From: Pseudomonas frederiksbergensis
GTDB taxonomy: Bacteria > Pseudomonadota > Gammaproteobacteria > Pseudomonadales > Pseudomonadaceae
Direction: 5' to 3'
DNA: 64,000 bases
Assembly (NCBI RefSeq): GCF_001874645.1
Contig: NZ_CP017886.1
Coordinates: 4,454,501-4,518,500 of the forward strand
The first letter of the stretch is position 1; each line of letters opens with the position of its first letter. Below, piece after piece: positions 40,809 through 49,493 of this stretch. The notes under the pieces were generated by a model, which saw nothing but the letters and a program-made list of their open reading frames with translations, was not told the DNA's origin and ran no database searches. The translations under genes were made by a program, and so were the position numbers.

Positions 40809-41813
40809 TCAGGCTACCTCACACAGGGCCGTCGGATCGATGGAAAGTGCCAGCCGTTGACCGTCGGCATGCAGATCGGCCGCCGAACGGTTCAGTACAT
40901 CCACCACCAGTTCCACGCCACGGGCCTCGACTCGATAGCGGATCACGTTGCCCAGCAGGCTGTGGCTGCGGATAAGCGCATTGGGCTCGCCATGGCGGCT
41001 CAGTTCGATGGCTTCCGGGCGAATCGCTATGCGGCCATTGATCGGGCGTTGCAGCAGCTTGCTGGCGCTGGTGGCGTCGAGCAGGTTGTAGTTGCCGATG
41101 AAGCCGGCGGCAAACACATCGACCGGCGCGGTGTAGAGCGTTTCCGCATCGCCGCTCTGGACGATCTTGCCCTGGTTCATCAGGAAGATCCGGTCGGACA
41201 TGGTCAGGGCTTCTTCCTGATCGTGCGTCACGAAAATCGTGGTCAGCCCCAGCTCGCGCTGGATCTGCCGGATCTGCTCGCGCAAGTGTTTGCGGATTCG
41301 TGCATCGAGTGCCGACAGCGGCTCATCGAGCAGTAGCAAGCGTGGTCGGGTGACCAGCGAGCGGGCGAGGGCGACACGCTGGCATTGGCCGCCAGACAAT
41401 TGATGCGGGTAACGGCTGGCAAAGTCGTTCAGCTCCACCAGTTGCAACACTTCGAGCACGCGCTTGCGGCTGTCGTCGGCGTTGACCTTTTGCATGCGCA
41501 AACCGAAGGCGACGTTCTGCTCCACGGTCATGTTGGGGAACAGTGCGTAGCTCTGGAATACCATGCCGATCCCGCGTTTCTGCGGGCTCAGCGGCACCAG
41601 GTCCTGGCCGTCGAGCAGGATCTTGCCGTCGTCCACGGCTGTCAGCCCGGCGATGCAGCGCAGCAGGGTCGACTTGCCGCAACCGGAGGGGCCGAGCAGG
41701 GTGACGAACTCGCCTTTCTGGATTTCGCAGTTGATGTCGCTGAACACCGGAGTGCCGGCGGAGCCTGTTTGTGAATAGCTTTTTTGCAGGTGTTGGACGC
41801 TGACATAGCTCAT
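40809..41813 (-). CDS. ABC transporter ATP-binding subunit, phosphonate (2-aminoethylphosphonate)-type
   Basis: A 334-residue ATPase of the inner-membrane transporter. Walker A is GPSGCGKSTLLRCIAGL, the signature LSGGQCQRVALARSL, Walker B LLLLDEPLSALD, with H-loop FVTHDQEEAL. The C-terminal 90 residues are a TOBE-type regulatory domain. The ATG overlaps the stop of the upstream permease gene (ATGA). It ends the operon of substrate-binding protein, phosphatase-like enzyme, two permeases and ATPase. The 2-aminoethylphosphonate assignment rests on the operon type, not direct evidence. Confidence 0.9.
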   Translation of the reverse strand: MSYVSVQHLQKSYSQTGSAGTPVFSDINCEIQKGEFVTLLGPSGCGKSTLLRCIAGLTAVDDGKILLDGQDLVPLSPQKRGIGMVFQSYALFPNMTVEQNVAFGLRMQKVNADDSRKRVLEVLQLVELNDFASRYPHQLSGGQCQRVALARSLVTRPRLLLLDEPLSALDARIRKHLREQIRQIQRELGLTTIFVTHDQEEALTMSDRIFLMNQGKIVQSGDAETLYTAPVDVFAAGFIGNYNLLDATSASKLLQRPINGRIAIRPEAIELSRHGEPNALIRSHSLLGNVIRYRVEARGVELVVDVLNRSAADLHADGQRLALSIDPTALCEVA

Positions 41814-42610
41814 TGGCTTTTGTCCTTGTTCAAGATATTGGCCGCCCAGGTCAGAACCAGCACAAAGAAAAAGTAGGAAATCACCAGTGCGCTGGTGAAG
41901 TGACCGCTGCTGTTACGCATGTTGTTGAGGTAGACCTGCAGGGTTTCGTAGCGCGTGCCGACGAGGATGTTGGCGAACACGAACTCGCCGAAGAGGAACG
42001 AGAACGACAACAGCAACGCCACCATCAAGCCCTTGCGCAGGTTCGGCAGCACTACCAGGAATGCCGCCTGCCAGGTGCTGGCACCGAGCAGTTGGGCGGA
42101 GTCCATCAAGTCGCGCAGGTTGATCGCCTGCAGGTTGTTAGTGATCGCCCGGTACATGAACGGCAGCGCCACGGTGAAGTAGCAACCGACCAGAATCCAC
42201 GGTGTGCCGACCATCGCGAATGGTCCCGATCCATAGAGCTGCAACAGCCCCACCGAAGACACCACCGGCGGCACTGCGAAGGGCAGCAGGATCAGGATGT
42301 TCATCAGCGCGTCGAGTTTCGGGAAGTGGTAATGCACCACGAACAGCAGCGGCAGAATCAGCACCACTGACAAAATCAGCGCACCGATGCAGACCAGTAG
42401 CGACTGGCCGAAGGCACCGAGAAAACGCGGGTCGCTCCACAGCTGGATGTACCACTTGAAGGTAAAGCCGCTGGGCAGAACGGTTGCCGACCAACTGCTG
42501 GCGATCGAATAGATCAGCGTCCCGGCCAGCGGCAACAACAGAATGGCAAACAGCAGGTAAACCACCACTCGGTGATAGACACCGGCGGGGCCCAGTTCAG
42601 CGCGAGACAT
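41810..42610 (-). CDS. ABC transporter permease, second subunit
   Basis: A 266-residue inner-membrane permease with six hydrophobic segments and the EAA loop ITNNLQAINLRDLMDSAQLL (near residue 165), DLMDSAQLLGASTWQAAFL being the site that contacts the ATPase. It is of the spermidine/phosphonate-type permease family. Its start overlaps the end of the first permease gene by 14 bases and its stop overlaps the ATPase start. Confidence 0.9.
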   Translation of the reverse strand: MSRAELGPAGVYHRVVVYLLFAILLLPLAGTLIYSIASSWSATVLPSGFTFKWYIQLWSDPRFLGAFGQSLLVCIGALILSVVLILPLLFVVHYHFPKLDALMNILILLPFAVPPVVSSVGLLQLYGSGPFAMVGTPWILVGCYFTVALPFMYRAITNNLQAINLRDLMDSAQLLGASTWQAAFLVVLPNLRKGLMVALLLSFSFLFGEFVFANILVGTRYETLQVYLNNMRNSSGHFTSALVISYFFFVLVLTWAANILNKDKSQ

Positions 42611-43442
42611 GGTAGCTCCTCTTCAACAGCAACTGATGGACCACCGTTACCAGGGTCATCAACGCCACCAGCACAACGGCCAGGGCACTGGCCATGTTCG
42701 GGTCCAGGGAAATGTCGCCCGAGACCATCGCCGCGATGCGGATCGGCAGCACGTTGAAGTTGCCGGTGGTTAGGGCGTAAACCGTGGCATAGGCACCGAG
42801 GGCGTTGGCCAGCAGGATCACGAATGTGCCGAGCAAGGCCGGGGTCAACACCGGCAAACCGATGTGTCGCCAGAACTGCCAGCCGTTGGCGCCGAGCAGG
42901 GCCGCCGATTCGCGCCAGTCTTCACGCAGGGCGTCGAACGCCGGGTAAAGCAGCAGCACGCCAAGGGGTATCTGGAAGTAGGTGTAGAGGATGATCAGCC
43001 CGGTTTTCGAGTACAGGTTGAAGTCCTGAATGATCCCGGCCTGTTTGAGCATGATGGTGAAGCTGCCGTTGAACCCCAGCAGGATGATGAACGCAAAGGC
43101 CAGTGGTACGCCGGCGAAGTTGCTGGTCATGTTGGCGAAGGCGTTGACGAAGTTGCGAAGCTTTGAGTCGACCCGGCGCAGCGAGTAACTGCCGAGGATC
43201 GCAATGACGATACCAAACACGCTGGACCAGAAGCTGATCTCAAGGCTGTACTGGATCGCCTGCATATAGAACTTCGAGCTGAAGATCTTGTTGAAGTTGG
43301 CCAGGCCCCAACCGAACTCTTCCGATTGCACACTGTTGATCAGCACCCAGCACAGCGGGGCGATCTGGAACACGATGAAGAAAATGGCGAAGGGCACCAG
43401 GCACAACGCCGCCAGCCATTTGCCACGGGTGATTGAGTTCAC
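42597..43442 (-). CDS. ABC transporter permease, first subunit
   Basis: A 281-residue inner-membrane protein with six helices; the EAA-type loop DALREDWRESAALLGANGWQ lies near residue 190. The start is the GTG at 43442 (VNSITRGKWLAAL), which overlaps the stop of the upstream phosphatase gene as GTGA; the longest open frame goes to 43508 but runs inside that gene. It pairs with the following permease. Confidence 0.87.
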   Translation of the reverse strand: MNSITRGKWLAALCLVPFAIFFIVFQIAPLCWVLINSVQSEEFGWGLANFNKIFSSKFYMQAIQYSLEISFWSSVFGIVIAILGSYSLRRVDSKLRNFVNAFANMTSNFAGVPLAFAFIILLGFNGSFTIMLKQAGIIQDFNLYSKTGLIILYTYFQIPLGVLLLYPAFDALREDWRESAALLGANGWQFWRHIGLPVLTPALLGTFVILLANALGAYATVYALTTGNFNVLPIRIAAMVSGDISLDPNMASALAVVLVALMTLVTVVHQLLLKRSYHVSR

Positions 43443-44245
43443 TTGAGCAGCTCCCGGCAGACAGGTTTGTCGTGGGCAACACCCAACAACTCGCAGACCG
43501 TGCCGCACAGTTCGGTTTGTTTGGGGGCGGCGTCGGGATTGAAGCTGAAGGCATCACCGATGACGAACAGCGGTACTTCACGTTCTTCTGCGAGCAGGCC
43601 GTTGTGGGAGCGGTCGTTGTTCATGCCGTGGTCGGCGGTCACCAGCACCTGATAACCGGCGTCGAGCCAGCCTTGCAGGTAGTCGGCGAGGATGATGTCG
43701 GCCGAGCGGGCGCTGTTGCGGTATTGCGCAGTGTCGAGGCCGTGCTTGTGCCCGGCATCGTCGATGTTCATGGGGTGAACCAACAGAAAGTTCGGCGTAT
43801 GGCGCAGACGCAGGTTTTCGGCATCGGCGAACAGGTGCGAATCGGGGTAGTGATCGGACCAGTAGAAATGCGCGTGCTGGATCGGCAGTTCAGTGTTGTC
43901 GGTGTGGCGGTCGCGGGCCGCGATGAACGGCGAGCGGTTATACAACTCGCTGACCCAGTGGTAGGCCGCAGCGGCGGTGCTGAGCCCGGCGGCGGTGGTG
44001 TAGTGGAACACGCTGCGCTGGTTGGACAGGCGCGACACGTTGTTGTGGACGATGCCGCTGTCGATCGGCGTAACGCCGGTCAAAATGCATTCGTAGAGTG
44101 GGCGCGAGAGAGACGGAAGTTCGCATTCGAGTTTGTAGAGTGCGGCTTTTTTGGCGTTGGCGTAGGCCTGCAAATGCCCCATGGCATGCCGCGCGACCTC
44201 GTAGTTCAGGCCGTCGAGCACCACAAGGATGACGTTGTGCTTCAT
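43439..44245 (-). CDS. Alkaline phosphatase/phosphodiesterase-family enzyme
   Basis: A 268-residue cytoplasmic-type enzyme without a signal peptide. VILVVLDGLNYEVARHAMGH, the metal and nucleophile (Thr or Ser) region LECELPSLSRPLYECILTGV, HPMNIDDAGHKHG and VTADHGMNNDRSHNG are the zinc-ligand motifs of the alkaline phosphatase superfamily, as in nucleotide pyrophosphatases. It sits inside the ABC operon between the binding protein and permeases. It may cleave the imported phosphonate or phosphodiester. The substrate is unproven. Confidence 0.83.
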   Translation of the reverse strand: MKHNVILVVLDGLNYEVARHAMGHLQAYANAKKAALYKLECELPSLSRPLYECILTGVTPIDSGIVHNNVSRLSNQRSVFHYTTAAGLSTAAAAYHWVSELYNRSPFIAARDRHTDNTELPIQHAHFYWSDHYPDSHLFADAENLRLRHTPNFLLVHPMNIDDAGHKHGLDTAQYRNSARSADIILADYLQGWLDAGYQVLVTADHGMNNDRSHNGLLAEEREVPLFVIGDAFSFNPDAAPKQTELCGTVCELLGVAHDKPVCRELLK

Positions 44246-44272
44246 GGGGGAGGAAACTCCAGAATCAGGTGG

Positions 44273-44366
44273 CCGTAGGAGCTGGCGAAGCCTGCGATCT
44301 TTTGATCTTTGCCTTGAAACTCAAGAGAGCCCGAGAAAAAGATCGCAGCCTTCGGCGGCTCCTACG
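44273..44366. repeat. Inverted REP pair (REPIN)
   Basis: GTAGGAGCTGGCGAAGCCTG on the left and GATCGCAGCCTTCGGCGGCT on the right, between the binding protein and phosphatase genes of one operon. Whether it stalls or stabilises the message is unknown. Confidence 0.82.
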
Positions 44367-44375
44367 GATGCAGCA

Positions 44376-45452
44376 TTACTGCATATTGATGATGACTTCT
44401 TCCTGCCACTTCTGCGGCAGGGCCTTGGAGGTTTTCTCCCAGGCGTCGGCATCTTTGATCGATTTAGGCTTGGCTGCTTCGTATTGCGCGGCAGGGATCA
44501 GGTTTTTCTCTACATCAGCCGGTAGTTTCAGGCCCGTTTCAGCACGAATCGGGCGAGCATTACCGCGCGCCAGGTTGATTTGGCCGGCGTCGCTGAAGAT
44601 GTACTCGCGGGTCAGTTTGGCAGCGTTCGGATTCTTGGCGTATTTGTTGATAATGGTGGTGTAGCCGGACTTCACCGAACCATCGGACGGGATCAGCACA
44701 ACGTAGTCATCCGGGTTTACCATCTTGGCTTTATAGCTCAGGCCGTTGAAGTCCCAGACCACACCGACTTCGACTTCACCCTTTTCCATGGTGGCAATGG
44801 TCGGGTTGGCCAGCGACAGGCGACCTTGCTTGGCGATCTCGGCGAACATCTCCAGGGCGGGTTGAATGTTCTTTTCATCACCGCCGTTGGCGATGGCGGC
44901 GGCCAGTACACCGTTGGCGGCTTGTGCAGCGGTGCTCACGTCACCTATGGACACCTTGTATTTACCGGTTTTCAGGTCAGCCCACTTTGTCGGGGCTTCG
45001 GAACCGTGCAGCAGCTTCTTGTTGACGATGAACGCGATGGTGCCGGTGTAGGCCAGCGCCCAGTTACCGTCCTTGTCCTTGGCCCAGTCCGGAACTTGCG
45101 CCCAGGTGCTTGGTTTGTACGGTTGAACCACGCCTTGCTTGACTGCGATCGGGCCGAAGGCGGCGCCGACGTCGCCGATATCAGCACTGGCGTTGTCTTT
45201 TTCGGCAGCGAACTTGGCCACTTCCTGGGCCGAGCTCATGTCGGTGTCGATGTGCTTGAGACCGTACTTTTTGGAGAGGTCTTCCCAGGTTCCTTTCCAG
45301 TTGGCCCAGTCATCGGGCATGCCGACGCTGTTGACGGTGCCTTCCGCCTTCGCTGCGGTTTCCAAGGCTTTTAAATCGGTATCAGCCGCCATGGCTGCGG
45401 TGCACATGGCAATGGTCGAGCCTAACAGTGATGCCAGGAAAAGCTGTTTCAT
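44376..45452 (-). CDS. ABC transporter substrate-binding protein, 2-aminoethylphosphonate-type
   Basis: A 358-residue periplasmic binding protein. The signal peptide KQLFLASLLGSTIAMCTAAM is clear; the mature part begins near ADTDLKALE. Type II bilobed fold motifs include EGTVNSVGMPDDWANWKGTW and LAYTGTIAFIVNKKLL and GVVWDFNGLSYKAKM. It is the first gene of the operon; the divergent GntR regulator gene starts 362 bases away. A dre-like operator at 45509-45522 lies in its promoter area. Confidence 0.88.
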   Translation of the reverse strand: MKQLFLASLLGSTIAMCTAAMAADTDLKALETAAKAEGTVNSVGMPDDWANWKGTWEDLSKKYGLKHIDTDMSSAQEVAKFAAEKDNASADIGDVGAAFGPIAVKQGVVQPYKPSTWAQVPDWAKDKDGNWALAYTGTIAFIVNKKLLHGSEAPTKWADLKTGKYKVSIGDVSTAAQAANGVLAAAIANGGDEKNIQPALEMFAEIAKQGRLSLANPTIATMEKGEVEVGVVWDFNGLSYKAKMVNPDDYVVLIPSDGSVKSGYTTIINKYAKNPNAAKLTREYIFSDAGQINLARGNARPIRAETGLKLPADVEKNLIPAAQYEAAKPKSIKDADAWEKTSKALPQKWQEEVIINMQ

Positions 45453-45508
45453 CCGAAGCTCCTTTGGGCGTATTCAACGCTGCGCTTTTATCTACGTTTG
45501 CGGTTGGG

Positions 45509-45522
45509 TTGGTCTAGGTCAG
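45509..45522. promoter_or_regulatory. Candidate GntR/UTRA operator, site A
   Basis: TTGGTCTAGGTCAG resembles the TGGTCTAGACCA-type operators of HutC-family regulators. It lies 57 bases before the binding-protein start. Confidence 0.55.
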
Positions 45523-45786
45523 CAATACCTGAGCCAATTTAGGTGAGCTGGATGACACTTTGATGTCGGTATCAGGCGCGCTCGCATTCTTTTCGCTCGG
45601 GAGTACAGGCTGCGAGCTAAGCGTAGACCATGGTCAGAAGGCCGGTTTGCAAGGATTTGGCCGCTTATTTGCAAAGAACTGGATCAGCCGTTCGGCGACT
45701 TTGTCATCGATCAGTCATATGGATTGCCTAGGCTTGCAATACGTTTCAGGACGCGTTTTTTAGCGCAGTCCTGCCCCGAAACAGTG

Positions 45787-45800
45787 CTGGTCTAGTCCAG
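45787..45800. promoter_or_regulatory. Candidate GntR/UTRA operator, site B
   Basis: CTGGTCTAGTCCAG is palindromic except at two symmetric positions. It sits 13 bases before the regulator's ATG, overlapping the place for its transcription start, so autorepression is likely. Confidence 0.6.
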
Positions 45801-45813
45801 ATAGGTAACGTTG

Positions 45814-46527
45814 ATGCGCGAAGAGGCAACGAAAGCGGTGACAGCCATCGGCCAGGTGCTCCAGGAGCAGATCGACCACGGTCTGTTGGCGCCCGCGAGC
45901 AAGCTGCCGGCCGAGCGCAAGCTCAGTGAGTTGTTCGGGACCACGCGGATCACCGTGCGTGAGGCGTTGTTGCAGTTGGAGGCGCAGGGGCAGATTTATC
46001 GCGAGGAGCGGCGCGGCTGGTTTGTCTCGCCACCGCGACTGGCCTATAACCTGATACAGCGCAGTCACTTTCACGCGATGGTCAGTGCGCAGGGGCGGGT
46101 GCCGTCGACCGAGGTGATTTCGGCGCGCTTGCAACCGGCGTCAGCGGCGGTGTGTGCCTGGTTGCAGTTGCCAGCGTTGTCGAGCGTGATTCAGATCTGC
46201 CGTTCAAGGCGTATTGATGGGCGGTTGGTTTTGTATGTCGAGCACTATTTGAATCCGCAGTTTTTTCCGGGGATTCTGGCGTTCGATCTCAATCAGTCGA
46301 TTACCGAGTTGTATGCGCGGCATTACGACTTGCACTATGGGCGGGTGCGGTTCGAGATTGTACCGACCTCGTTGCCGGTGGACGCGGCGGCGGCGTTGCG
46401 GGTGTCGCTGGGGAGTCCGGGGTTACGGATTGCGCGGGTCAATTATGATCAGCATGGGCGGTTGATCGATTGTGATCTGGAGTTTTGGCGGCATGATGCG
46501 ATTCATGTCGGGGTGGATGTGGTCTGA
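45814..46527 (+). CDS. GntR family regulator with UTRA domain
   Basis: A 237-residue HutC-type regulator. The winged helix at about 15-75 has ASKLPAERKLSELFGTTRIT and VREALLQLEAQGQIYREERR. The UTRA ligand domain follows, with FHAMVSAQGRVPSTEVISAR and RIDGRLVLYVEHYLNPQFFP and the closing ARVNYDQHGRLIDCDLEFWR. UTRA regulators sense small metabolites such as aminoethylphosphonate or sugars. ATG 45814 follows AGGTAA. It is divergent from the phosphonate-type operon, with related palindromes before both genes. Confidence 0.87.
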   Translation: MREEATKAVTAIGQVLQEQIDHGLLAPASKLPAERKLSELFGTTRITVREALLQLEAQGQIYREERRGWFVSPPRLAYNLIQRSHFHAMVSAQGRVPSTEVISARLQPASAAVCAWLQLPALSSVIQICRSRRIDGRLVLYVEHYLNPQFFPGILAFDLNQSITELYARHYDLHYGRVRFEIVPTSLPVDAAAALRVSLGSPGLRIARVNYDQHGRLIDCDLEFWRHDAIHVGVDVV

Positions 46528-46530
46528 GGT

Positions 46531-46887
46531 CTAGGCGAGCTACCGCTCGGCCTGGGGCATGGTTTGGGTTGTGTGTATATCCTGCACTTCGGTAACGGCG
46601 GCTTATGGTTTCGCCCTTACGGCGAGTCCCTTTTGTCAGACGCCACAAAAGGAACCAAAAGGTCTCGCCCCGAGCGTCCGGCCCCTCGCTTAGGCTCGGC
46701 GTTCCTTCGCTCCGGCATTCATCAGGGGGCATCGCCTACGGTCTGCTTCGCGACGACCTCCTCTCGATGTGTCCGGCTGCGCCGTACGGCGCTGCGCGCC
46801 AACCCCCTGATGAACACCTCCACTCAGCCTCCCGATGGGGCGGGTGGATCAAGATCAAAGGCTGCAGGCGAGCTAACGCTCGGCCTG
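46531..46887. repeat. Dispersed repeat element, possibly flanked by short repeats
   Basis: GGCGAGCTACCGCTCGGCCTG (46533) and GGCGAGCTAACGCTCGGCCTG (46867) flank a compact element that starts with GGTTTCGCCCTTACGGCGAG and contains CACAAAAGGAACCAAAAG and GCATTCATCAGGGGGCATCG. It resembles, from memory, a repeat seen many times in P. fluorescens genomes. Open frames over it are not genes. Confidence 0.5.
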
Positions 46888-46954
46888 TTGAGTGGTTGGG
46901 GCGTGTACGGCTTTAGATGCTGATCGTTCCCACGCTCTGCGTCTGCTTTTTGCG

Positions 46955-49111
46955 TTATTCCTTCTCTAAACCGCCGCCGGCCGTCACCACTTGAATGCTC
47001 ATCCTCGGCGTCGCCAGATCCAGCCCGGCTTCATCCAGATGGCGTTTGAGCGACAGGTTGAACGCTCTTGAAACTTCCCATTGTTTGATCGGAGCAGTCT
47101 TGAACCGTGCGCGCAGAATGGCACTGCCGGATTCAAAACTCTCGACGCCCTGGATTTCCAGCGGCGACCAGATGTTGCGGCGCTGGATGGGGTCGGTGCG
47201 CATTTTCTGGCCGACTTCGCGCATCAATTTGATCGCGTCGTCGATTTCCATGTTGTAAGGCACCGCCACCCGGAAGATCGCGTAGCCGAATTCCCGTGAG
47301 TAGTTCTTGATGCTTTTGATTTCACTGAACGGGATGGTGTGCACGATGCCGTCGATGTCCCGCAGGCGCACGGTGCGGATAGTCAGGCCTTCGACGGTGC
47401 CCAGGTGGCCGCCGACGTCCACGTAGTCATCAATGGCCAGGGAGTCTTCGATGATGATAAACAGCCCGGTGATCAGGTCGGCAACCAGCGACTGCGCGCC
47501 GAAACCGATGGCCAGGCCGATCACGCCGGCACCCGCCAGCAGCGGCGTGACGTTCATGCCCATGTTGGCCAGCGCGACAATCATCCCGATGATGAAGATC
47601 GCCACGAACAGCACGTTGCGGATCAGCGGCATCATGGTTTGCGCCCGCGCATTGGCTTGGCCTTTGCGTGAGCGGGTGAGGGCGTGGTGCACGGCGGTGT
47701 CGCTGAGAATCCAGATCAGCCACGCGAAGATCAGCGTACCGCCCAGGCTGAACAGTTTGACGCTGACTTCATGGCCTTCACCTTCGGTGAAGCGGATCAG
47801 CGACATGCCCCAGACCCGCAAGCCAAGTTCGATGAACGCCAGCCATACGCTAAGGTGCGCTAGGGTATAGAAGAAACTCTTGAGGCGGTCCGAGTAAAGT
47901 GCGTGACGCTTTACCCCGCGTTGCGGCTTGAGTGCATGGCGGCGGACTAATCCGTTGATGACCATGCACAACACGAGCAGCACGGTGCAGATCAGCGATT
48001 GGCGCAGCGCGGTGCTGGTGTCGCCGGCCGAGACGAAGGTGGCGAACAGCGAAATCGCCACCAGTACCAGCGCTGGCAGGTACCAGAAGGTTCCGAGAAT
48101 CTCGATCGTGTCGCTCAGTGCGCGGCGAGTCAGGCGCCGCGACAGCGGCTGGTTGCGGATCAGGTGGGCAATGGGCCGGCGGAATCGCAGAATGAACAGA
48201 CCGGTGAAAATCGCTGCCAGCACATTGGCGATGGTCGCGGTGGTGTGGGCCAGGTGAATACCGAGGCTGGTGACCATCCGTGGGTCGTTCAAGGCTTCAC
48301 CGAAGGCCGCAAAACTGCCGATCAGCCACAGTGGGCGAAAGGCCTGGTGCCGCAGGATGTACAGGGCACGATGCCGATGCGGGCCGTCGAGCACGGAGAA
48401 CGCGATCACGCAGATCGCCGAGAAGCAGGTTCCGACCACCAGCGCATAGGCCAGCACCATGGCCAGGTATTTACCCAGCGATGATGGCAAGGCGTAGCTC
48501 ATGTAGACGGTAATCAGCAGCGCGATCAGCCAAGGGCCGAGTTTGCGCAGGGCAAAGCGCAGCATGTCCCAGGTCTTGGGGTGCTGCGGCAGTTCTTCGG
48601 TAAGGCCGAAGCGCGTTCTGACGCGATGGCCGAGCCAGATCAGCGCGGCGGCGAGCAGGCTCCAAAGCATCAGAATCAGGGCGAAGGCAAAGAGCATCGG
48701 CAGCCATTCGCTGGCCGGCAGCATCAGTGCGCTCAGTTCATCCTTGGCCAGATCTAATTCTTCGGACCAGCGAGTGAGCGGGCTGTCGGCGCCGGAAAAC
48801 TGTTTTTCGAGGCTGGCCAGGGTGCCACCGATCAAGCCAAGCACACCGTCTTCTTCGGGTGTCTGGGCTTTTTTAGTGGCATTGCGGAGTTTCTTCAGGT
48901 CGGCCAGCAACTTGGCTCGTTGCTGATCGTTTTCCAGTGATTTGATCACTTCGTCCAGCGATTGCCCCAACGGTTCGGTCGCTTCCGGTTGGGCTTTTGG
49001 TGAGCCGTTGAGCAGGCTCGGCAGGCCGACGGCCTGAGCAGGTGCCATGGGAAGCAGCATCAACAGGCAGATGAACAGCGTAGACGGCAGGACGAAAAGA
49101 CGAGCGAACAC
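46955..49111 (-). CDS. Mechanosensitive ion channel, MscS family (long form)
   Basis: An inner-membrane protein of 718 residues. A signal peptide (LFICLLMLLPMAPAQAVG) and a soluble alpha-helical N-terminal part (30-130) precede about ten membrane helices. The pore helix region is TPLLAGAGVIGLAIGFGAQSLVADL, followed by the MscS beta domain (DYVDVGGHLGTVEGLTIRTV) and the C-terminal VAVPYNMEIDDAIKLM region. The translation start is GTG 49111 with no clear site, so the true start is uncertain. It gates on membrane tension. It is convergent with nothing and lies left of a small membrane-protein gene on the same strand. Confidence 0.87.
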   Translation of the reverse strand: MFARLFVLPSTLFICLLMLLPMAPAQAVGLPSLLNGSPKAQPEATEPLGQSLDEVIKSLENDQQRAKLLADLKKLRNATKKAQTPEEDGVLGLIGGTLASLEKQFSGADSPLTRWSEELDLAKDELSALMLPASEWLPMLFAFALILMLWSLLAAALIWLGHRVRTRFGLTEELPQHPKTWDMLRFALRKLGPWLIALLITVYMSYALPSSLGKYLAMVLAYALVVGTCFSAICVIAFSVLDGPHRHRALYILRHQAFRPLWLIGSFAAFGEALNDPRMVTSLGIHLAHTTATIANVLAAIFTGLFILRFRRPIAHLIRNQPLSRRLTRRALSDTIEILGTFWYLPALVLVAISLFATFVSAGDTSTALRQSLICTVLLVLCMVINGLVRRHALKPQRGVKRHALYSDRLKSFFYTLAHLSVWLAFIELGLRVWGMSLIRFTEGEGHEVSVKLFSLGGTLIFAWLIWILSDTAVHHALTRSRKGQANARAQTMMPLIRNVLFVAIFIIGMIVALANMGMNVTPLLAGAGVIGLAIGFGAQSLVADLITGLFIIIEDSLAIDDYVDVGGHLGTVEGLTIRTVRLRDIDGIVHTIPFSEIKSIKNYSREFGYAIFRVAVPYNMEIDDAIKLMREVGQKMRTDPIQRRNIWSPLEIQGVESFESGSAILRARFKTAPIKQWEVSRAFNLSLKRHLDEAGLDLATPRMSIQVVTAGGGLEKE

Positions 49112-49189
49112 TAGGTGGTCAACCTCAACAGGTGCAGGTCGAGGGAGTGTACGAGCGGGGCAGAACCAATGCGAGCGCAGTGGATGCTT

Positions 49190-49366
49190 TTATTCGTTCA
49201 GTTTGGCGAGGATTTTGTAAATCACGGTGGCGAGGATCAGCAGCATGCCGATCCACATAGAGAACACCCCGGCATTTTTGTCGCGAAAGTTGAAGCCGAT
49301 GGCCAGCAGGATCATTCCCGAGAGTATTGGAATGAGCATGGAGTTGAAAACAGACATCGAGATCAT
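49190..49366 (-). CDS. Small membrane protein of 58 residues
   Basis: An ORF too short for routine calls starts at 49366 (or ATG 49357) and ends with TAA at 49190. The product has two membrane segments, SMLIPILSGMILLAIGFNF and GVFSMWIGMLLILATVIY, separated by a short polar loop RDKNAG, and ends KILAKLNE. Codon positions are GC-rich like the surrounding genes. No ribosome site is strong. It lies 78 bases before the start of the mechanosensitive channel gene, on the same strand, so it may be cotranscribed with it. Function is unknown. Confidence 0.65.
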   Translation of the reverse strand: MISMSVFNSMLIPILSGMILLAIGFNFRDKNAGVFSMWIGMLLILATVIYKILAKLNE

Positions 49367-49412
49367 GGCGACAGCCCTGTCCTGGGAGGTGATGTAAGTC
49401 TAGGTGTTTTTC

Positions 49413-49486
49413 AAAAGATCGCAGCCTGCGGCAGCTCCTACAGCGTTTGTGTCCGGCGTAGGCGCTGGCGAAGGCTGCGATCTTTT
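49413..49486. repeat. Inverted REP pair (REPIN)
   Basis: Full left arm GATCGCAGCCTGCGGCAGCT; right arm has GGCGCTGGCGAAGGCTGCG. It lies between the small membrane gene and apeB. Confidence 0.85.
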
Positions 49487-49493
49487 CAAGCGG

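Noticed and set aside
46564..46923. ORFs of 119 and 103 codons after the GntR gene
   Set aside because: They lie in a dispersed repeat and have no domain-like sequence.
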